NCBI GenBank assembly: GCA_934373455.1
Contig: CAKRON010000003.1
Span: 1 to 64,000 of the forward strand
Reading direction: 5' to 3'
DNA: 64,000 nt
DNA from: an uncultured Marvinbryantia sp.
GTDB taxonomy: Bacteria; Bacillota; Clostridia; Lachnospirales; Lachnospiraceae
Both the position numbers and the translations under genes were made by a program. The notes under the pieces were generated by a model. That model saw only the letters and a list, made by a program, of their open reading frames with translations, was not told where the DNA came from and did no database searches. Positions within the stretch are counted from its first letter, which is position 1, and the number at the start of each line of letters is the position of its first letter. This document shows, piece by piece, positions 43,110-51,475 of the stretch.

Positions 43110-44708
43110 TTACCGTTCGAGATTCCATTTTTCAATAACGCAGCTATGTTTTTTCGTCTTTTTATCATAACTGATCCCTGCCAAAAGCAAGTCTCCCTGA
43201 CAATCTTTCAATGCATCTATATATTCTTTGTCTTTTATCTGCTGTATTGCACCCTCTGCATTTTTATCCCATTTTAATTCCATCACAATAGCCGGCTTAT
43301 CCAGGTGAATTTTTCTCGGTATCATACAAATATCAGCAAATCCTTTTCCACCAGGCAATTCTCTGATAATCGTATAATATTCTCTCGCAAAATAAAATGC
43401 CAGATTAAGCGCACAGCTTAATGAATTTTCATCATTATATTCCAGTATTGAAATCTCTTTATGCGCCTGTTCAATTCCTTTTGCGACCTGTTCACTATCC
43501 ATATTCCACAATGCTTCTAACAATTTTCTGGAAGCCTGTATGGCTTGAATCACTTCTGTCCAATCCATTGTACTGATCGCATTTACATATTCCTGCGAAA
43601 CTTCTCTATTTGGGATCTCAACCATTTCTTTCTCATTATCATAAGTCAAATATCCTAAATGGACTAATAAAGTCAATACATCATCTTTTGTTGCAAATGT
43701 TGTCATATCATTACTAAATGTCCCCGTATTGATTCGCACACTTTCTCCCGCAAGCATTTCGACAATTGTATCTTTCAGCCCATTCATATTCATTTGAATG
43801 TATACTTTCAACGCTTCATACGTCTCTGTTTGGTTCCAATAAGTTCCAAACTTTCTCTTCTGCATGGCTTCTACTACAGATTTTGGACTATACATGGAAT
43901 GCACTTTTCGCACTCCCTCGCCATGTGAAATCAAATGATATCCATTATACCACGCACTTGCTTCTTCAACGCTCATTTCATATTTTTCACATAATTTTTG
44001 AACTTCTGATTCTGTAAAACCAAAATACTCTGCAAGTTCTCCCGGATCTGTCATGGAATATTCTGTAAACATATTAAGTGCGGAATGAGATCCATATTTC
44101 TTTATCGGAAGGATGCCTGTCATGTAGGCCAATGCCACATACTCTTTATCTTTCAACCAAAATCTCAGAAAATCCAAATATTTCTTTTGGGCTTCCTGAT
44201 CTTTTTGATATTCACGAAACAGACAGTCCCATTCATCAATTAAAATTACAAAAGGATGTTTGGTGCAACTGTGAATATCCTTCATGACCTGAACCAGATT
44301 TTTGTCATCGCGAAATCGTACCTGTTCGTATTGTTCTTTCAGATCAAATATCAGGTAGTCATTCAACATACGAAGCATCTGATCTATATTTTCTGTAGCA
44401 CTGAGGAATTCCTGCATATTTACCTTCAAAACATCGTACTGATTTAAATGTTTTTCATATTCTTCCGTGTTGCTGATTTTTAATCCCTGAAACAGTGCCT
44501 TTGTATCAATCATTCTGTCATAATAAGCTGCAAGCATATCAACACCCATAGATTTTCCGAATCTTCTTGGTCTACTCACGCAGATGTATCTCTGTAATGT
44601 CCGTACACAACGATTTGTCTTCTCGATTAACCCGCTTTTATCAACAAATATCTGTGATCTTAAAGCCATTTCAAAAAGATCGCTTCCCGGATTCAGATAA
44701 CTTCCCAT
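43110..44708 (-). CDS. AAA-ATPase_like / PD-(D/E)XK nuclease-domain protein
   Basis: A 532-residue protein of a multi-copy family in gut bacteria. The N-terminal AAA-like ATPase has the unusual Walker A SRPRRFGKSMGVDML (about 45-59) and a Walker B-like FVILIDEWDCLF. The C-terminal nuclease-like domain (about 430-532) has GKGFADICMIPRK with Asp, then IVMELKWDK (Glu-x-Lys) and the end LLLAGISYDKKTKKHSC. The function of the family is unknown; suggestions include mobile-element or defence-related roles. It is the first gene of a pair with the adjacent nuclease-helicase gene. Confidence 0.88.
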   Translation of the reverse strand: MGSYLNPGSDLFEMALRSQIFVDKSGLIEKTNRCVRTLQRYICVSRPRRFGKSMGVDMLAAYYDRMIDTKALFQGLKISNTEEYEKHLNQYDVLKVNMQEFLSATENIDQMLRMLNDYLIFDLKEQYEQVRFRDDKNLVQVMKDIHSCTKHPFVILIDEWDCLFREYQKDQEAQKKYLDFLRFWLKDKEYVALAYMTGILPIKKYGSHSALNMFTEYSMTDPGELAEYFGFTESEVQKLCEKYEMSVEEASAWYNGYHLISHGEGVRKVHSMYSPKSVVEAMQKRKFGTYWNQTETYEALKVYIQMNMNGLKDTIVEMLAGESVRINTGTFSNDMTTFATKDDVLTLLVHLGYLTYDNEKEMVEIPNREVSQEYVNAISTMDWTEVIQAIQASRKLLEALWNMDSEQVAKGIEQAHKEISILEYNDENSLSCALNLAFYFAREYYTIIRELPGGKGFADICMIPRKIHLDKPAIVMELKWDKNAEGAIQQIKDKEYIDALKDCQGDLLLAGISYDKKTKKHSCVIEKWNLER

Positions 44709-44774
44709 ACTTTCAGTACCTCCATTTTTCTATGCTGCTGATCGTTCTCTGTCTTTCTATCTTATCATGATTTT

Positions 44775-45248
44775 CTATATTAATATATATTCCATCTGTC
44801 TTTCTTTTGTCTTCATTCCCATTTTTTCATAGAACTTTTCTGCTGAGGCATTTCCTGCCCAGACATTCAATGTTACTTCATAGCAGTTCATTCGTTTTGC
44901 TTCATTTTTTACGTATTCAAACAAACTTTCTCCGATGTGCTGTCCCCGCGCCTGTTGATCGACACACAGATCGTCTATAAAAAGCGACTTAAACTGCACC
45001 ATATTGTTTGAAAATGGCTGCTCCTGCAATTGACAAAATGCATATCCCACACAAACATCTGCTTCGTTCGCTGCAATGTATATCGGCTTTTCTTTATTTT
45101 TCAAAAGCTCTTTCAATTCGTCTACCGTATATTTTGTCGTGCCCGGAATAAAAATATCAGGTCTTATATCTGCATGAATTTGCAGCACTTGCCCTAACAA
45201 TTCCATAATTCTCGGAATATCTCTTTCTTCTGCTTTTCTGATCATCAT
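44775..45248 (-). CDS. GNAT-family N-acetyltransferase
   Basis: A 157-residue enzyme transferring an acetyl group from acetyl-CoA to an amine. The CoA-binding motif A is DLCVDQQARGQHIGESLFEYV (here cited as DLCVDQQARGQHIGESL), followed by NVWAGNASAEKFYEKMGM, the usual motif B end. The substrate is unknown. It is a single-gene unit. Confidence 0.92.
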   Translation of the reverse strand: MMIRKAEERDIPRIMELLGQVLQIHADIRPDIFIPGTTKYTVDELKELLKNKEKPIYIAANEADVCVGYAFCQLQEQPFSNNMVQFKSLFIDDLCVDQQARGQHIGESLFEYVKNEAKRMNCYEVTLNVWAGNASAEKFYEKMGMKTKERQMEYILI

Positions 45249-45287
45249 TTCACCTGTTCTTAATACATTACTCTCTATCTTCTGCTG

Positions 45288-45758
45288 CTATGTCGGTTCT
45301 TTGCACACATCCACCCATCCGACTGCTCCTGCCACTTCTTCCAGTTCCGCTATGGTCAGCTTTACTGCGCTGTGGTCATTTCCTGCTGCAGGATATACCG
45401 TTTCGAACTGTTTCAGACTTTCGTCCAGATAAACCCTGATGCCTTCTTTGATTCCAAACGGGCAGACACCCCCAGGCGCATGTCCAATCCAGTTTTCCAC
45501 TTCTTCAAATGGAATCATTTTTGCTTTCATATGAAAGGTATCTTTATATTTCCGATTATCTACTTTTGCTGTACCTTCTGTCAGAATCAATATGGCCTCA
45601 TCTCCCAAAAGAAATGACATGGTCTTGGCAATCATTCCTGGTTCTATACCCAGAGCCTGCGCTGCCAGTTGAACAGTTGCACTGGAATCTTCCAGCTCAA
45701 TCACATGATCTGTATAACCTTTTTCTGCCAAATATGCTTTTGCTTTTTCTAATGACAT
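45288..45758 (-). CDS. YbaK/EbsC-type aminoacyl-tRNA deacylase
   Basis: A 156-residue editing-domain protein that hydrolyses mischarged tRNA (Cys-tRNAPro or similar). The characteristic Lys lies in GMIAKTMSFLLG, and HAPGGVCPFGI is the family's conserved loop. It starts directly after the stop of the ketopantoate reductase-like gene (TAAATG), so the two are translated together; the functional link is not obvious. Confidence 0.92.
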   Translation of the reverse strand: MSLEKAKAYLAEKGYTDHVIELEDSSATVQLAAQALGIEPGMIAKTMSFLLGDEAILILTEGTAKVDNRKYKDTFHMKAKMIPFEEVENWIGHAPGGVCPFGIKEGIRVYLDESLKQFETVYPAAGNDHSAVKLTIAELEEVAGAVGWVDVCKEPT

Positions 45759-46673
45759 TTACTTTGTACCTCCCAGCTTTTCCGCCACTTTTTTATAAAC
45801 AGGAACTGGTATCCCATATTCCTGACCCATCCGGACTACTTCGTACACCAGACCATCAATCTCGGAATTCTTTCCGGCATAGACATCTCTCTGCATAGAT
45901 GTGGTGGCTTCCGGTGCCAGATTCGCCAGAATACGTAAATTCACATCTACCATATCTTTTTCAAATGGAATATCCATGGCTTCTGCCAATGCTGAAATCT
46001 CACGAATCATCGCTTTGAACGTCTCGCGCTGTTCGCCTTCTTTCTGAAAATCCCCGGCTGTTGCATGGTAATACAATCCTGCTGCACCAATCGGAGATAC
46101 ATAGGAAAATTTCTCCAACGCATCTCTTCGGATATTTTCAGAAAGAATTCCATAAATACTGCTGTCACATAGATCTTTTTCAATCTCTTTTAACACTGGA
46201 CAATATTCCTCTTTTTCCCGAACCCCAAAGACTACTTTCAGGATCTTACCATGCTGCAGCAATACTCCAGGTTCTTTGATATTCGCAGATACATAGATGC
46301 AGCCGTCCGTCACCAAAAGTTCCGGCAATTCCTTCTGCATTTTTGCACCGGTTCCGTAAATGTTCAGAACCGGAATGACCACGGTATCTTTCTTTGCCAC
46401 TTTCTGAATAAAAGGAATCGTATCTTCCAGAGAGTATCCTTTTACACATACCAGAATCACATCTGGCTGTTCCGTATAGTGCTTCATATCGAAAGCTTTT
46501 ACCGGGATCGTCTCGGAAGACTGATCCCACATTTTTTCTAATGTCAGTCCCTTAGTCTGCATCTGCCCCAGATGTGCACCTCTGGCAATCAAGGTCACAT
46601 CCTTGCCGGATTTTGTCATATAATACCCCACAACGCCACCGGTTCCGCCAGCACCAATAATCAGATACTTCAT
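45759..46673 (-). CDS. Ketopantoate reductase family (PanE/ApbA) oxidoreductase
   Basis: A 304-residue NADPH-dependent reductase. The Rossmann motif GAGGTGGVVGYYMTKSG is at about 7-23. A conserved Lys occurs in VCVKGYSLED, and the C-terminal domain has KFSYVSPIGAAGLYYH and ATTSMQRDVYAGKNSEIDGL, the helical substrate-binding part. PanE reduces 2-dehydropantoate in pantothenate biosynthesis; many paralogues act on other 2-oxoacids. No other pantothenate gene is nearby, so the true substrate is uncertain. Confidence 0.92.
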   Translation of the reverse strand: MKYLIIGAGGTGGVVGYYMTKSGKDVTLIARGAHLGQMQTKGLTLEKMWDQSSETIPVKAFDMKHYTEQPDVILVCVKGYSLEDTIPFIQKVAKKDTVVIPVLNIYGTGAKMQKELPELLVTDGCIYVSANIKEPGVLLQHGKILKVVFGVREKEEYCPVLKEIEKDLCDSSIYGILSENIRRDALEKFSYVSPIGAAGLYYHATAGDFQKEGEQRETFKAMIREISALAEAMDIPFEKDMVDVNLRILANLAPEATTSMQRDVYAGKNSEIDGLVYEVVRMGQEYGIPVPVYKKVAEKLGGTK

Positions 46674-46817
46674 GTTCTTACACCTTCTTCATTTGTTCAT
46701 AAATTCTCCAAGATTCCATAGGTTTTATCATACCATGAAGTATACACTTTCGCAAGATAACGCGGTAAATCATATTGCAAATTTGCCTCAAAAAATATTA
46801 TACTGATAGGCAATGTG

Positions 46818-47597
46818 TTACTCCTGAATAATATCACCAACTCCCTTCAAAATCACTGTTGGCTGATATGCATAAGTTTTTACAGCTTCAAGATCTGTTA
46901 CACCTGACAACACCAGCACTGTGTCTACACCACTTTCTGTTCCTGCAATTATATCCGTATTCATATTATCACCGATAATCACAGATTCTTCAGAATGACA
47001 GCCTAATATTCTAAGGCCGGTCCGCATCATAAGTGCATTTGGCTTTCCACAAAAATATGCCTTTTTTCCGGTTGCCATTTCAATCGGTGCAATTAAAGCT
47101 CTGCAGGCTGGCGCAATTCCATTCTCGATATTTCCGGACACATCAGAATTGGCTCCGATGAGTTTTGCGCCATTTAAAACCAAATTTACTGCTTTGGTCA
47201 ACGTTTCCAGTGAGTAATTTCTGCCCTCTCCAACTACTACATAGTCGGGATTCACATCATTCATGGTGATACCTGCGTCATATAATGCATTCAAAAGCCC
47301 CGCTTCTCCAATTACAAAAGCGGAACAACCTGGAGCCTGCTGCTTTAAAAACGCCGCAGTTGCCAGAGCACTTGTATAGAAATGTTCTTCTGGCACATGT
47401 ACGCCAAGACGCTCCAGCTTCTGCTGCAATTCTCTTGGCGTCATTCCGCTGTTATTGGTAAGGAACAAATACTCCTTTTCATTTTCCTGCAACCAATTAA
47501 TAAACTCTGCTGCTCCTGAAAGAAGCTTATTTCCATGATAGAGCACTCCATCCATATCACAGATAAATCCCTTTTTCTCTTTAAAATCAATTATCAT
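46818..47597 (-). CDS. HAD-superfamily phosphatase, NagD-like
   Basis: A 259-residue phosphatase. HAD motif I is FICDMDGVLYHG with the nucleophile Asp, motif II LTNNSG, motif III KPNALMM and motif IV VIGDNMNTDI. The C2-type cap domain between motifs II and III places it with NagD/AraL, which dephosphorylate sugar phosphates or nucleotides. ATG 47597 has AGGG just upstream; a GTG seven codons earlier is less likely. It stands alone. Confidence 0.93.
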   Translation of the reverse strand: MIIDFKEKKGFICDMDGVLYHGNKLLSGAAEFINWLQENEKEYLFLTNNSGMTPRELQQKLERLGVHVPEEHFYTSALATAAFLKQQAPGCSAFVIGEAGLLNALYDAGITMNDVNPDYVVVGEGRNYSLETLTKAVNLVLNGAKLIGANSDVSGNIENGIAPACRALIAPIEMATGKKAYFCGKPNALMMRTGLRILGCHSEESVIIGDNMNTDIIAGTESGVDTVLVLSGVTDLEAVKTYAYQPTVILKGVGDIIQE

Positions 47598-47825
47598 ATT
47601 CCCTGATCCTTCTTTCACACATTCATCCTGTTACACACCTATATGGTAATCTTCTTTTGTAAAATCAACTATGCCTGCAATGTAAAATAAGCGTAAAATA
47701 TTGTTTCATTGTGCATGCTTGTTGTTCATTCGTCATTCGAGTATAATAAAAGAAATACACGTTCATCATGTGGATTTAAAAATGGCGAATCCTCATGTTT
47801 GACAGTACACGAGGGGGCTATTTTC

Positions 47826-48341
47826 ATGGGCAAACAATCCACCAGAGAAAATAAGACAATTTATCAGCTTTGCCGGGAAGCGGCAGGTCTTACAAGAGCA
47901 GAGGCAAGTGATAAAATGGAGGCTGTATCAGATTCCAAAATTGAGAAATTTGAGTATGAAATGCAGGAACCGACACCTTATGATATCATCCAGATGGCGG
48001 ATTCCTATAAGCGACCGGATCTCTGCAATTATTATTGCTCTCATAAATGCGAAATTGGTCACCGTTACGTTCCGGAAATAGAGGTGACTGATCTGTCAAA
48101 TATCATTCTGGAGACGATTGCCAGTCTGAATGAAATCAATCCTCTGACTGATCGTCTGATTCAAATTGCCCGTGACGGCAAGATCAGCGATGATGAAATG
48201 AAAGATTTTGCTTTTATCAGCAAAAAACTGGATGAAATTTCTTTGGCCATAAATTCTTTGAATCTCTGGGTAGATAAGACAGCCGGTGAACAAAGGCTCA
48301 ATCTTGCACTCTTAAATGCTGAAAAAGAAAAGTTAAAATAA
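47826..48341 (+). CDS. XRE-type helix-turn-helix protein
   Basis: A 171-residue protein. The N-terminal HTH (about 10-60) reads IYQLCREAAGLTRAEASDKM and then SDSKIEKFEYEMQEPTPYDI, a Cro/C1-type fold. The rest is helical, with a Cys/His cluster CNYYCSHKCEIGH (about 62-74) that may bind zinc and a coiled-coil-like C-terminus. ATG 47826 follows GAGGGGG; the frame extends upstream without a ribosome site. Targets are unknown. Confidence 0.85.
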   Translation: MGKQSTRENKTIYQLCREAAGLTRAEASDKMEAVSDSKIEKFEYEMQEPTPYDIIQMADSYKRPDLCNYYCSHKCEIGHRYVPEIEVTDLSNIILETIASLNEINPLTDRLIQIARDGKISDDEMKDFAFISKKLDEISLAINSLNLWVDKTAGEQRLNLALLNAEKEKLK

Positions 48342-48354
48342 CTCTATACTGCAT

Positions 48355-48393
48355 AAAAGGCAATGAATCGTTTTTGATTCACTGCCTTTTTTA
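48355..48393. terminator. Terminator after the XRE-type gene
   Basis: AAAAGGCAATGAATC pairs with GATTCACTGCCTTTT, followed by TT on plus; usable in both directions between convergent genes. Confidence 0.85.
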
Positions 48394-48430
48394 CATACGC
48401 TGTAATTGATTGACGATACTCTCTGTCTCA

Positions 48431-48646
48431 TTATGATCGTGACGTTACAAGTCCGATAATTCCACCAATTATCAATAGTGGAAAAGCAATGTACAGTAGA
48501 CCGCCTACCACCATTCCAATTAATATCACCGGGAAGAATATCACCGTACAAAGCAATTTCATAATTCCCCAGGATGCTTTTAATCCGAATACAAAAAATT
48601 TTCCAATAAACCAAAGCATACAAATTGTAAATAATATCGATAACAT
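48431..48646 (-). CDS. Small integral membrane protein, function unknown
   Basis: A 71-residue, highly hydrophobic protein with two predicted helices and Gly/Ile/Phe-rich sequence. AGAAGGAG lies at a good distance before the ATG, which supports translation. No family is recognised. Confidence 0.7.
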   Translation of the reverse strand: MLSILFTICMLWFIGKFFVFGLKASWGIMKLLCTVIFFPVILIGMVVGGLLYIAFPLLIIGGIIGLVTSRS

Positions 48647-48772
48647 CTTTTTCTCCTTCTGGTAATCACTCTGTTAATATTGTCAGTATAACAAAAACAT
48701 TTTTTAGAATATACATCCATCATGAAGAATTGAATCCCTGTAATTCTCGTTTTTTGAGAATTCACGAATGCC

Positions 48773-49264
48773 TTACCATGCTGCATTCATGGAATAGAAC
48801 AGAACAATTATCTGCATAACCATCATCAACGGCAGACCGACCGTAAAATAATTCATTCTGATTTTATGCCGAAACAGATACATTGCAATTAATCCTCCAA
48901 CAGATCCTCCTATAAATGCCAGTCCGAGTAATGTCACTATTCGAATTCTGGATTTATGTTTTATTGCAGCGATCTTATCGATAGCAAATGCTATCATAGT
49001 GACAAAATTGATAACAATCAGATATACCACCAATATTTTATGATCGCTAAAGAACTTCCCAAAAGCAAGTGATATATCAGGTGCAACATATCCTTCGATT
49101 ATCAGAAAAAGTACAATCTGGATTACTAACATACATGCAACAAATACACGGAACATCATGTTTTCTTTTTCTGCTTTTCTGCCAAAAATTAACATTGAAA
49201 GGACTAATCCCACTCCTATTATATTAATGATAATCAGATACCATATAAATTGACTTAATTCCAT
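48773..49264 (-). CDS. DUF1294 membrane protein
   Basis: A 163-residue protein with about five hydrophobic segments. The C-terminal ~90 residues carry the DUF1294 pattern: FAIDKIAAIKHKSRI, LGLAFIGGSVGG and YLFRHKIRMNYF. The N-terminal half adds two or three helices not present in minimal DUF1294 proteins. ATG 49264 follows AGAGG by eight bases. The function of the family is unknown. Confidence 0.85.
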   Translation of the reverse strand: MELSQFIWYLIIINIIGVGLVLSMLIFGRKAEKENMMFRVFVACMLVIQIVLFLIIEGYVAPDISLAFGKFFSDHKILVVYLIVINFVTMIAFAIDKIAAIKHKSRIRIVTLLGLAFIGGSVGGLIAMYLFRHKIRMNYFTVGLPLMMVMQIIVLFYSMNAAW

Positions 49265-49336
49265 TTCTCTCATCCTCTTTGAAATGCAATAGAAAAACCG
49301 CTGCACATAACTACAACGGTTTCATAACAGACAGAT

Positions 49337-49693
49337 TTACGGTACAATTTCAAGCCAATAACCATCCGGATCTTCGATAAAATAGATACCCATCTCTTCA
49401 TTTTCGAAGCAAATGCATCCCATTTCTTTATGCTTTTTGTGTGCCGCTTCGTAATCATCTGCCCGAAATGCCAGGTGGAATTCACATTCACCTAAATTAT
49501 ATGGTTGTGGATGATCTTTAAGCCAGGTAAGTTCCAGCTCAAAATCACTTACATCGTTGCTCAAATAAGCAATGATGAAATTATTGGTAGTCTTTCGTCT
49601 CACTTCATGCAGATCCAGGGCTTCGTTATAGAATTTAATAGAACGGTCCAAGTCTGATACATTATAATTCTCGTGAATCATCTTAAATTTCAT
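49337..49693 (-). CDS. VOC-family (glyoxalase-like) protein
   Basis: A 118-residue metal-binding beta-alpha-beta protein. Metal/ligand residues are in KMIHENYNVSDLDRS, CEFHLAFR and YFIEDPDGYWLEIVP, the pattern of lactoylglutathione lyase. The start at 49693 follows AAAAGGAG and overlaps the stop of the upstream hydrolase (ATGA), so the two are translationally coupled. A role in detoxifying methylglyoxal or similar compounds is plausible. Confidence 0.92.
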   Translation of the reverse strand: MKFKMIHENYNVSDLDRSIKFYNEALDLHEVRRKTTNNFIIAYLSNDVSDFELELTWLKDHPQPYNLGECEFHLAFRADDYEAAHKKHKEMGCICFENEEMGIYFIEDPDGYWLEIVP

Positions 49694-50376
49694 AGCATTT
49701 CTCCTTTTGTACATTCTGTGTTTTTGATGCGAGATTTATATTGTGGATATTCCGCGATGAACCGCTTGATTACACTGGCATCATTCCAATAATGCATTGG
49801 AAAAATGGCATTACAGTCTATATTTTCAAGAAAATACAGAATCCCGTCAGCATAGTGATCTTCCTGTCTTGGATCAAGGGGAACGAATGCAGCATCAAAA
49901 TGCATCCCCTTGATTTTCCTGATCTCCGCACGATATGCCAAAGTAAGTCTCTGGTTGTCGACTTCCGGTTCACCATCCCAATACCAATCATTTAAATCAC
50001 CGGCATGATAAATGATGCCTTCCTTTGTTTTGACAATAAATGCGACACCACTATCATTAGAAAGTAACGTATCGACTTGGGTACCATTATCCAGATTATA
50101 TATTTGATCATGATAAACATATGTAATCTTCATATCCGACAGCAGCTTCCTTTTGCGTATATCTTTTGCCAAAACTGCCTGATACATCATCCCCATATCA
50201 TCAAGAATCTCAAAGATCTGGGGATTAAAATGATCCTCGTGGAAGTGACTGCAAAAGACGATCACCTCTTTTTTCTTATCGAGAGGCGGCAATTCACCCT
50301 TGTAGTAATCAAAAATATAATAGCAGTCTTTGACCTCAACCAAAAAACCACTGTGGTTAATATAAGTTATTTTCAT
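49690..50376 (-). CDS. Metallo-beta-lactamase-fold hydrolase
   Basis: A 228-residue hydrolase. The metal motif HxHxDH is seen in CSHFHEDHFNPQ, with further ligands in IIYHAGDLNDWYW and the late His in IFPMHYWND. It starts at 50376 after GCAGGTG and shares an ATGA overlap with the glyoxalase-like gene. It resembles YtnP/UlaG-like MBL proteins, but the substrate is not recognised. Confidence 0.9.
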   Translation of the reverse strand: MKITYINHSGFLVEVKDCYYIFDYYKGELPPLDKKKEVIVFCSHFHEDHFNPQIFEILDDMGMMYQAVLAKDIRKRKLLSDMKITYVYHDQIYNLDNGTQVDTLLSNDSGVAFIVKTKEGIIYHAGDLNDWYWDGEPEVDNQRLTLAYRAEIRKIKGMHFDAAFVPLDPRQEDHYADGILYFLENIDCNAIFPMHYWNDASVIKRFIAEYPQYKSRIKNTECTKGEML

Positions 50377-50449
50377 GGTATCACCTGCAAAAATCACATA
50401 TTTCAAATTTGCTTTTATTGTACAGTTTTACATTATATTTGTAAAGCGC

Positions 50450-50475
50450 CAAAGTGAAAAAGCCCTTTTTTCTTG
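50450..50475. repeat. 26-bp perfect direct repeat, left copy
   Basis: CAAAGTGAAAAAGCCCTTTT followed by TTCTTG, identical to 50900-50925. The two copies are exactly 450 bases apart and enclose the type I toxin-antitoxin locus. Confidence 0.9.
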
Positions 50476-50580
50476 CCATTCGTTCTGACACGTTCATGGC
50501 TTCATCTACATGAAAACTCAGTTGTTGCACAAGCACTACTCTTATTGTTGTTATTTGCATCTTTTTGTCTTGCGTCATGT

Positions 50581-50611
50581 ATTATTGAGTGCTAAAATAA
50601 CAATGTATAAT
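50581..50611 (+). promoter_or_regulatory. Promoter of the type I toxin
   Basis: TATAAT at 50606-50611 with a TTATTG (50582-50587; 18-base spacer) or TTGAGT (50585-50590; 15-base spacer) as -35. Transcription would start near 50618. Confidence 0.5.
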
Positions 50612-50675
50612 ACATAGAAGACGGATGCGAGTTCTATTTTATGCCCTCGATTTTTCAGGAAAGGGGGTGTTGCCC

Positions 50676-50756
50676 ATGAACACCATGGAAGTACTGACAT
50701 TATTATCAGTAATATTCGCAGCATTGACCTACATAGATCAACATAAAAAGAAATAG
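50676..50756 (+). CDS. Holin-like type I toxin, 26 residues
   Basis: A 26-residue peptide, MNTMEVLTLLSVIFAALTYI plus DQHKKK: a single hydrophobic helix and a short basic tail, the pattern of short 'putative holin-like toxin' proteins in Firmicutes that insert into the membrane. AGGGGGTG stands nine bases before the ATG. A convergent antisense transcript (50742-50837) overlaps its 3' end, the usual arrangement for type I antitoxin RNAs. The gene is embedded between 26-bp direct repeats. Confidence 0.8.
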   Translation: MNTMEVLTLLSVIFAALTYIDQHKKK

Positions 50757-50837
50757 CATCCCCCCATTGCCCAATGGATGATGCTATCACTTTTAATATT
50801 CATGAGGGCAATCGGAACTTCATTCCGATCATCTTCT
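50742..50837 (-). ncRNA. Antisense antitoxin RNA of the type I system
   Basis: A consensus minus-strand promoter at 50844-50872 would start this RNA near 50837. It ends at a hairpin (ATAGCATC with GATGCTAT, inner CCATTG/CAATGG) followed by TTTCTTTTT on the minus strand (50753-50745). The ~95-nt RNA is complementary to the toxin 3' UTR and its last codons. Confidence 0.7.
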
Positions 50838-50843
50838 AATTTG

Positions 50844-50872
50844 ATTATACACTTGGGTACTTGATATTTCAA
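50844..50872 (-). promoter_or_regulatory. Promoter of the antisense antitoxin RNA
   Basis: On the minus strand TTGAAA (50872-50867), exactly 17 bases, TATAAT (50849-50844). The spacer coincides with the toxin mRNA terminator hairpin. Confidence 0.75.
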
Positions 50873-50884
50873 GTACCCTTTTTC
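50853..50884 (+). terminator. Terminator of the toxin mRNA
   Basis: GGGTACTTGA pairs with TCAAGTACCC (50855-50864 with 50869-50878), followed by five T. It overlaps the antisense promoter and the end of the metallochaperone gene. Confidence 0.85.
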
Positions 50885-51146
50885 AATCACACATCTTTGC
50901 AAAGTGAAAAAGCCCTTTTTTCTTGTATGGAGCAGAAGTAATTTCTCCGGTAGTATAGCCAGTAGCATCAATCGTTTTCCGAATGGCCGCTTCATCTAAA
51001 GGTTCTTCAGATAGAATGACCGTTTCGCCTTTGGAATGACTAGATGTCACTTTTTTCACCGGGAATGCACCTCGAACTGTATCGTTAATATGAGCTTCGC
51101 ACATGGCACAAGCCATACCAGAAATTTTTACTGTTGTCTTGATCAT
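50883..51146 (-). CDS. Heavy-metal-associated (CopZ-like) copper-binding protein
   Basis: An 87-residue HMA-fold protein. The metal-binding Cys13 and Cys16 lie in ISGMACAMCEAHI; the beta-alpha-beta-beta-alpha-beta fold is about 70 residues, followed by a short basic tail YKKKGLFHFAKMCD. Its promoter carries a CsoR-like operator, so it is probably induced by copper(I). The tail is encoded by the right copy of the 26-bp direct repeat, so its last residues may have been changed by the insertion of the toxin locus. Confidence 0.92.
   Translation of the reverse strand: MIKTTVKISGMACAMCEAHINDTVRGAFPVKKVTSSHSKGETVILSEEPLDEAAIRKTIDATGYTTGEITSAPYKKKGLFHFAKMCD
50900..50925. repeat. 26-bp perfect direct repeat, right copy
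   Basis: Identical to 50450-50475 and lying within the 3' end of the metallochaperone gene. Confidence 0.9.
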
Positions 51147-51222
51147 AATAAATCTCCTCCTATCTGAATTACTGCTCTCTACGTGTTGTGTTAAAAATGA
51201 GTAACATCACCCATTTATCTAT

Positions 51223-51239
51223 ATACCCTATAGGGGTAT
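51223..51239. promoter_or_regulatory. CsoR-type copper operator
   Basis: ATACCCTATAGGGGTAT, the G-tract palindrome (ATACCC..GGGGTAT) bound by CsoR/RcnR-family sensors. It sits just after the probable start site of the HMA gene. Confidence 0.75.
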
Positions 51240-51251
51240 TTGCATCATCAG

Positions 51252-51279
51252 TATATACACCAGTATTATAATTTGTCAA
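51252..51279 (-). promoter_or_regulatory. Promoter of the copper-binding protein gene
   Basis: On the minus strand TTGACA (51279-51274), 16 bases, TATATA (51257-51252), directly upstream of the CsoR-type operator. Confidence 0.65.
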
Positions 51280-51325
51280 TATTTTTTACAATTTAGAATT
51301 TTTCTTTTTTGATCATATTCATAGC

Positions 51326-51454
51326 ATTCTGAAGAAAGATGTGACAAAAGAAATTTATGCAGATAAAGATGGAACTACAACAACAATCTGGGAAGCTTCT
51401 GAGAAGGAACAGAAAGCTTATTTATCAGAAGATCATACAGAACCGTTAGGATAA
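51326..51454 (+). pseudogene. 3' remnant of an unidentified gene
   Basis: About 42 codons ending in a stop at 51452-51454 read ILKKDVTKEIYADKDGTTTT and WEASEKEQKAYLSEDHTEPL, a charged, natural-looking C-terminus. There is no start codon with a ribosome site; the frame upstream is AT-rich filler. The remaining bases from 51147 to 51504 hold only the copper promoter/operator. Probably a relic left by deletion. Confidence 0.45.
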
Positions 51455-51475
51455 ATGCTAAACCAGATTTTAGTG

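Noticed and set aside
50381..50578. A 65-codon minus-strand open frame beginning MTQDKK
   Set aside because: No ribosome site, crosses the left direct repeat and reads as filler sequence.
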